DNA of 8,935 nucleotides, from assembly GCA_945882475.1 (NCBI GenBank), contig CAMCWJ010000096.1, positions 1-8,935 on the forward strand, in the 5' to 3' direction. Below, in pieces: positions 6,393 through 8,935 of this stretch. The position numbers and the translations under genes were made by a program. Origin of the DNA: Bifidobacterium breve (GTDB lineage Bacteria; Actinomycetota; Actinomycetes; Mycobacteriales; Mycobacteriaceae). Below the pieces are notes generated by a model. That model was not told where the DNA came from. It was given only the letters and a program-made list of their open reading frames with translations, and did no database searches. Within the stretch, counting starts at the first letter, position 1. Each line of letters opens with the position of its first letter.

Positions 6393-6778
6393 CGCGAGGA
6401 GCCCGCCCGGTGCGCACTCAGGGTGATGCCATTGTCGAAGATTCGTACATCGTCGGTGAGCGACGTCAGCACGTGCCAGCTGAAGCTGCCCGGTGCGACA
6501 ACCTCGCGGGCGTCGCAGTCGATCGAGGCGTCCACCACCACCGAGTCCTCCCGCGGGTCAACGACCAGGGTCAGGGAGGCCTCCGGTGTCGCCGCCCGGA
6601 TCAACTGGGTGCATGCCTCGTCGACCGCGAGCCGAAGGTCCGCGACGGTGTCGAGGTCCAGGTCGGCGAAGGTACCGACCGCGCCGACCAGGACGCGCAG
6701 CATCGCGAGGTTCTCCAGGCGGGCCGCGACCCGAAGTTCGACCGCCGCGGCGCTGGGGGCGGTACTGGGTCTGGTCAC
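6389..6778 (-). CDS. rsbW: RsbW/UsfX, anti-sigma F factor
   Basis: A 129-residue protein of the HATPase_c_2/RsbW fold that binds SigF and holds it inactive. It matches mycobacterial UsfX as I recall it over VELRVAARLENLAMLRVLVG (13-32), DLRLAVDEACTQLIRAA (47-63), VVDPRED and VVAPGSFSWHVLTSLTDDV (93-111). The ATP-binding N-box is degenerate: in DEACTQLI the usual Asn is Gln58. The stretch after DDVRIFDN runs straight into GITLSAHRAGSSR. The M. tuberculosis protein, as I remember it, has roughly ten more residues there. The GTG start at 6778 follows GGAGG (complement of 6784-6788) with a 5-nt spacer. It lies 27 bp after the sensor lipoprotein and overlaps sigF by 4 bp. No SigF-type GTTT/GGGTA promoter is seen in the gap, so expression probably depends on upstream promoters. 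Confidence 0.92.
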   Translation of the reverse strand: MTRPSTAPSAAAVELRVAARLENLAMLRVLVGAVGTFADLDLDTVADLRLAVDEACTQLIRAATPEASLTLVVDPREDSVVVDASIDCDAREVVAPGSFSWHVLTSLTDDVRIFDNGITLSAHRAGSSR

Positions 6779-6783
6779 TGTCG

Positions 6784-6788
6784 CCTCC
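6784..6788 (-). promoter_or_regulatory. Shine-Dalgarno sequence of rsbW
   Basis: GGAGG on the minus strand, 5 nt before the GTG at 6778, in the 27-bp gap after the lipoprotein gene. It sets the rsbW start. Confidence 0.75.
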
Positions 6789-6805
6789 GATGAAACACAC
6801 TCCGG

Positions 6806-7483
6806 TCAGCGACCGGAGAGCTCCCACACGCTCGCCGACATTCGGTCGGACAGCGAGGTGACGACAGCCTGACCGCCGTCGTCGCCCTGGCATGCCATGG
6901 CCTGCACGACGGCGTTGTTCCGCAGCCGCCCCTCGCCGTGACACACCCACGTCATGGGGATCGCCAGTTGGCGTTTGGTCCAGCGCACGGTGTCGGCATT
7001 GCGCTCGGGCACGCTGAACTTCCACTGCGCCGCGCTCGCCGTGCGCGGGGTGTGCTGGCCGTCGCAGGCCCGGGCATCCTTGGTTCCGGCGCGGAACGCC
7101 GCCGCCGCGGCGGCCGGGTCGGGATACACCGCGACCGCCTCGGCGACCCCCCGGTCCCGGCGTGCGGCGGCGGTGAGCAGCAGCACCCGACACCCCGACC
7201 AGCCCTCGCCCACGAACGCCGACATGCCGACGGTGTCCAGTGCCGAACAGACCGGCACCGGGGAGGATCCGGAGACCGGCCGGGCGCGGTCGGCATCGAC
7301 CTGGACCGGGCTGCCGACGATCTCGTGCACCTGGCCCGGACTGAGCAGGACATCGCCAGTGGCCTCAGGCTGCATTCCGGTGACCGGCCCGCCTACATTG
7401 CGCAGGGCGGCACCGGACACGGTGTGCGCACAGCCGGAGAGCGCGACCGCCGTCGAGGCCAGAAGAGCCACCGGCAGTCGCAT
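6806..7483 (-). CDS. Lipoprotein with PknH-type extracellular sensor domain
   Basis: A 225-residue predicted lipoprotein. The signal peptide MRLPVALLASTAVALSGC has a lipobox (LSGC), with lipidated Cys18. The remainder resembles the PknH_C-like sensor domain (PF14032 family) found outside the membrane in some mycobacterial kinases and in free lipoproteins. Family hallmarks include LLSPGQVHEIVGSPV (46-60), GWSGCRVLL, an Ala-rich AVAVYPDPAAAAAAFRAG helix, AAQWKFSVP, and RNNAVVQAMAC followed by QAVVTSLSDRM. Cysteines 79, 140, 181 and 198 could form the two disulfides typical of the family, with Cys98 extra. There is no kinase or transmembrane domain. The ATG at 7483 fits the signal peptide. The open frame continues upstream, but only over the epoxide hydrolase end. 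It lies between the epoxide hydrolase (10 bp) and rsbW (27 bp) on one strand. The ligand is unknown, and a link to SigF control is inference. Confidence 0.8.
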   Translation of the reverse strand: MRLPVALLASTAVALSGCAHTVSGAALRNVGGPVTGMQPEATGDVLLSPGQVHEIVGSPVQVDADRARPVSGSSPVPVCSALDTVGMSAFVGEGWSGCRVLLLTAAARRDRGVAEAVAVYPDPAAAAAAFRAGTKDARACDGQHTPRTASAAQWKFSVPERNADTVRWTKRQLAIPMTWVCHGEGRLRNNAVVQAMACQGDDGGQAVVTSLSDRMSASVWELSGR

Positions 7484-7490
7484 GGGCCGA

Positions 7491-7496
7491 ATGCTA
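7491..7496 (-). promoter_or_regulatory. Candidate -10 element of the sensor lipoprotein gene
   Basis: TAGCAT on the minus strand fits TANNNT and ends 7 nt before the ATG at 7483. It overlaps the TAG stop of the epoxide hydrolase. No Shine-Dalgarno sequence is visible in the gap, so a leaderless mRNA is plausible. No clear -35 is seen. Read-through from the epoxide hydrolase gene is an alternative. Confidence 0.4.
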
Positions 7497-8654
7497 GCCG
7501 GTGGGCTCGGCCCCGCGGACCGGGTTGGCGATCTCGCCGAAGAAGGTGCGGACGTCGTCGACGAACAACTCGGGTTGTTCGAACGCGGCGAAGTGCCCGC
7601 CGCGCGGCATGTCGGTCCAGTGCGTGATGTTGTACTTCGACTCGCACCACCGCCGCGGGGACCGCAGGATCTCCTTCGGAAACGCCGCAACACCTGTCGG
7701 CACCTCGACCCGGCCAAATTCGGCGAGGTTCTTGAAGCTCTCCCAGTACAGCCGCGCCGACGATGCGCCTGACGCGCTCGCCCAGTACAGCATCACGTTG
7801 TCGAGCATCTCGTCTCGGCTCAGCGCGTTCTCGGGGTGACCGTCGCAGTCGGTCCACGCCCAGAACTTCTCGACGATCCACGCCATCTGTGCCACCGGCG
7901 AATCCACCAGCCCGTAGCCCAGGGTCTGGGGCCGGGTGGCCTGTTCCTCGGAGTACCCCATGCCCCAGCGCTGATGGTAGGCAAGCCCCTCCAGCGCAGA
8001 CTGCTCCGCAGGTGTGGGGTCCTGCATGCTCTCCGCGGTCGGCAGACCGAGCGGCATGTTGGTGTGAATGGCGATGCACCCGTTACCGCCGCCGACCGAG
8101 GCGTTGCTCCCGATCTGTGTGGTGACCACCGCACCCCAGTCACCGCCCTGAGCGCCGTAACGCTCATAGCCGAGCCGCTTCATCAGGATGTCCCAGGCCG
8201 TCGCGATGCGTTCAATGTTCCAGCCGGCGGCGGTCGGCTTACCGGAGAAGCCGTAGCCGGGCAGTGACGGGCAGACCACGTGGAAGTTTTCGGCGAGCGG
8301 CTCGATGACCTTAGAGAACTCGACGATCGAACCAGGCCAGCCGTGGGTGATGATCAACGGCAACGCGTCGGGATTCGCGCAGCGCTGATGAATGAAATGG
8401 ATATCCACGCCGTCGATCTCGGTGACGAACTGATCGAAGCGATTCAGCGCGGCCTCCCGTGCCCGCCAGTCGTAGCCCTCGGCCCAGTAGGCCGCCAACT
8501 CCCGGGTGTAGTCCAGCGGGATGCCCTGGGTCCAGTCCGGCACACATTCGCGCTCCGGCCACCGGGTGCGCGCCAGGCGCTCCCGAAGATCGGCGAGGTC
8601 GGCGTCGGGTACGGAGATCCGGAACGGGTGGACTGCAGCGGAATTGTCGGCCAT
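7494..8654 (-). CDS. Epoxide hydrolase, microsomal/EHN-type alpha/beta hydrolase
   Basis: A 386-residue epoxide hydrolase that adds water to an epoxide through a covalent aspartyl ester. The N-terminal EHN-type domain (about 8-115) has HPFRISVPDADLADLRERL, RTRWPE and GVDIHFIHQR. The hydrolase core has the oxyanion motif HGWPGS (104-109) and SLPGYGFSGKP (130-140). The nucleophile elbow is GGDWG with Asp172. Tyr303 (SARLYWES) is a likely ring-opening tyrosine. Glu328 (FPKEIL) matches the charge-relay acid of mammalian microsomal enzymes. His354 lies in RGGHFAAFEQPELFVDD. All catalytic residues seem present. There is no signal or membrane segment, so it is probably soluble. Natural substrates may be lipid- or xenobiotic-derived epoxides. 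It starts 41 bp from the divergent ferredoxin gene and ends 10 bp before the lipoprotein gene. Mycobacteria carry several such paralogues, so no specific symbol is given. Confidence 0.9.
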   Translation of the reverse strand: MADNSAAVHPFRISVPDADLADLRERLARTRWPERECVPDWTQGIPLDYTRELAAYWAEGYDWRAREAALNRFDQFVTEIDGVDIHFIHQRCANPDALPLIITHGWPGSIVEFSKVIEPLAENFHVVCPSLPGYGFSGKPTAAGWNIERIATAWDILMKRLGYERYGAQGGDWGAVVTTQIGSNASVGGGNGCIAIHTNMPLGLPTAESMQDPTPAEQSALEGLAYHQRWGMGYSEEQATRPQTLGYGLVDSPVAQMAWIVEKFWAWTDCDGHPENALSRDEMLDNVMLYWASASGASSARLYWESFKNLAEFGRVEVPTGVAAFPKEILRSPRRWCESKYNITHWTDMPRGGHFAAFEQPELFVDDVRTFFGEIANPVRGAEPTG

Positions 8655-8661
8655 GGGGCTG

Positions 8662-8667
8662 ATTATG
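8662..8667 (-). promoter_or_regulatory. Candidate -10 element of the epoxide hydrolase gene
   Basis: CATAAT on the minus strand, one base from TATAAT, ends 7 nt before the ATG at 8654. No Shine-Dalgarno sequence lies between them, so a leaderless mRNA is plausible. No matching -35 was found. Confidence 0.4.
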
Positions 8668-8682
8668 GCCGCTCGCGTTCAC

Positions 8683-8688
8683 TAGGCT
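8683..8688 (+). promoter_or_regulatory. Candidate -10 element of the ferredoxin gene
   Basis: TAGGCT fits TANNNT and ends 7 nt before the ATG at 8696, suggesting transcription starting at the start codon. CTGATT at 8659-8664, with the TGA core of a -35, lies 18 nt upstream. This promoter would interleave with the divergent epoxide hydrolase promoter within a 41-bp gap. Confidence 0.45.
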
Positions 8689-8695
8689 CGCAGGT

Positions 8696-8911
8696 ATGCG
8701 CATGGTGATCGATCTCAACAAGTGCCAGGGGTATGCGCAGTGCATTCCCCTGGCGCCCGAAGTGCTGCACCTCAGTGGCGAGGAAGCCGTCACCTACGAT
8801 CCCAACCCGGACGACTCGCAACGCCAGCAGGTCTTAAGGGCCGCAGCGTCGTGCCCGGTGCAGGCCATCATTCTCGAACTCGACCCACCGGCCGACAGGG
8901 ACACCAAGTGA
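8696..8911 (+). CDS. [3Fe-4S] ferredoxin
   Basis: A 71-residue small ferredoxin. The N-terminus MRMVIDLNKCQGYAQC and later SCPVQAI give the motif C-X5-C ... CP with Cys10, Cys16 and Cys53. This is the three-cysteine pattern of a [3Fe-4S] cluster. The variable position between the first two cysteines, which would be Cys in a [4Fe-4S] protein, is Tyr13. Ferredoxins of this type in actinobacteria pass electrons from a reductase to cytochromes P450 or other oxygenases. No P450 is in the window, so the partner is unknown. The ATG at 8696 has no Shine-Dalgarno sequence and sits 7 nt after a -10-like hexamer. Its TGA overlaps a GTG that seems to open the next gene, which could encode the redox partner. 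Confidence 0.9.
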   Translation: MRMVIDLNKCQGYAQCIPLAPEVLHLSGEEAVTYDPNPDDSQRQQVLRAAASCPVQAIILELDPPADRDTK

Positions 8912-8935
8912 CATCCGCACTGAGCGGCACCTATT
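8908..8935 (+). CDS. Start of an unidentified downstream gene (truncated by window edge)
   Basis: GTG at 8908-8910 overlaps the ferredoxin TGA (GTGA) and opens a frame reading MTSALSGTY up to the window edge. The 4-bp overlap is the same as at the sseA/SufE-like and rsbW/sigF junctions, which supports a coupled next gene. Nine codons are too few to identify it. A ferredoxin reductase or P450 would be typical company for such a ferredoxin, but that is only inference from context. Confidence 0.45.

Noticed and set aside
6779..6805. SigF autoregulatory promoter before rsbW
   Set aside because: The minus strand has GTTTC at 6791-6795, but it is within 20 nt of the start and no GGGTA lies at the right spacing. 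I could not support a SigF-type promoter here.
7484..7717. N-terminal extension of the sensor lipoprotein
   Set aside because: It overlaps the conserved end of the epoxide hydrolase, including its catalytic His region. The signal peptide begins at ATG 7483.
1..8935. Mobile elements, CRISPR arrays, tRNA or rRNA genes
   Set aside because: No transposase or integrase motif, no repeat-spacer structure and no recognisable RNA gene was found by reading. The only clear repeat is the 22-bp duplication at 5583-5626.

Overview
The window is high-GC actinobacterial chromosome. Gene order and protein sequence point to a mycobacterium, probably a fast-growing Mycolicibacterium-type species. The 3' end of accE5, then maf, sseA, a SufE-like gene and accA3, meeting a convergent rsbW-sigF pair, is the arrangement I recall from the M. 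tuberculosis Rv3281-Rv3287c region. There is no rRNA, tRNA, CRISPR array or insertion sequence. Genes fill almost the whole window, and the longest gap is 81 bp.

Left part (1-3726): the tail of accE5 is followed 3 bp later by maf (Maf-type nucleotide pyrophosphatase). A large gene on the opposite strand comes next. It encodes a Streptomyces-type class I cholesterol-oxidase-like GMC flavoenzyme with a twin-arginine signal and a lipobox. It splits maf from sseA, which I recall as neighbours in M. tuberculosis. sseA (rhodanese) and the SufE-like gene overlap by 4 bp, and each encodes a protein with a single cysteine, at its sulfur-carrying position.

Centre (3727-5645): accA3 is the biotinylated alpha subunit of the acyl-CoA carboxylases that make malonyl- and methylmalonyl-CoA and activate long chains for mycolic acids. 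A perfect 22-bp tandem duplication lies where accA3 meets sigF tail to tail. It appears to have separated two genes that earlier overlapped by 8 bp, leaving both proteins intact.

Right part (5616-8654, minus strand): four closely spaced genes read toward accA3. They are an epoxide hydrolase, a lipoprotein with a PknH-type extracellular sensor domain, the anti-sigma factor rsbW, and sigF. The spacing (10 bp, 27 bp, 4-bp overlap) suggests co-transcription. This would place a secreted sensor-like lipoprotein directly upstream of a stress sigma-factor switch. I see no convincing SigF-type promoter in the window.

Far right (8696-8935): divergent from the epoxide hydrolase is a small [3Fe-4S] ferredoxin gene, overlapped by the first nine codons of another gene. 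Four starts (sseA, lipoprotein, epoxide hydrolase, ferredoxin) lie exactly 7 nt after a -10-like hexamer and lack a clear Shine-Dalgarno sequence, as expected for leaderless mRNAs. maf, accA3 and rsbW have strong Shine-Dalgarno sequences. Most of the window is conserved mycobacterial housekeeping. The parts most worth a second look are the flavoenzyme, the junction duplication and the sensor lipoprotein-rsbW-sigF linkage.
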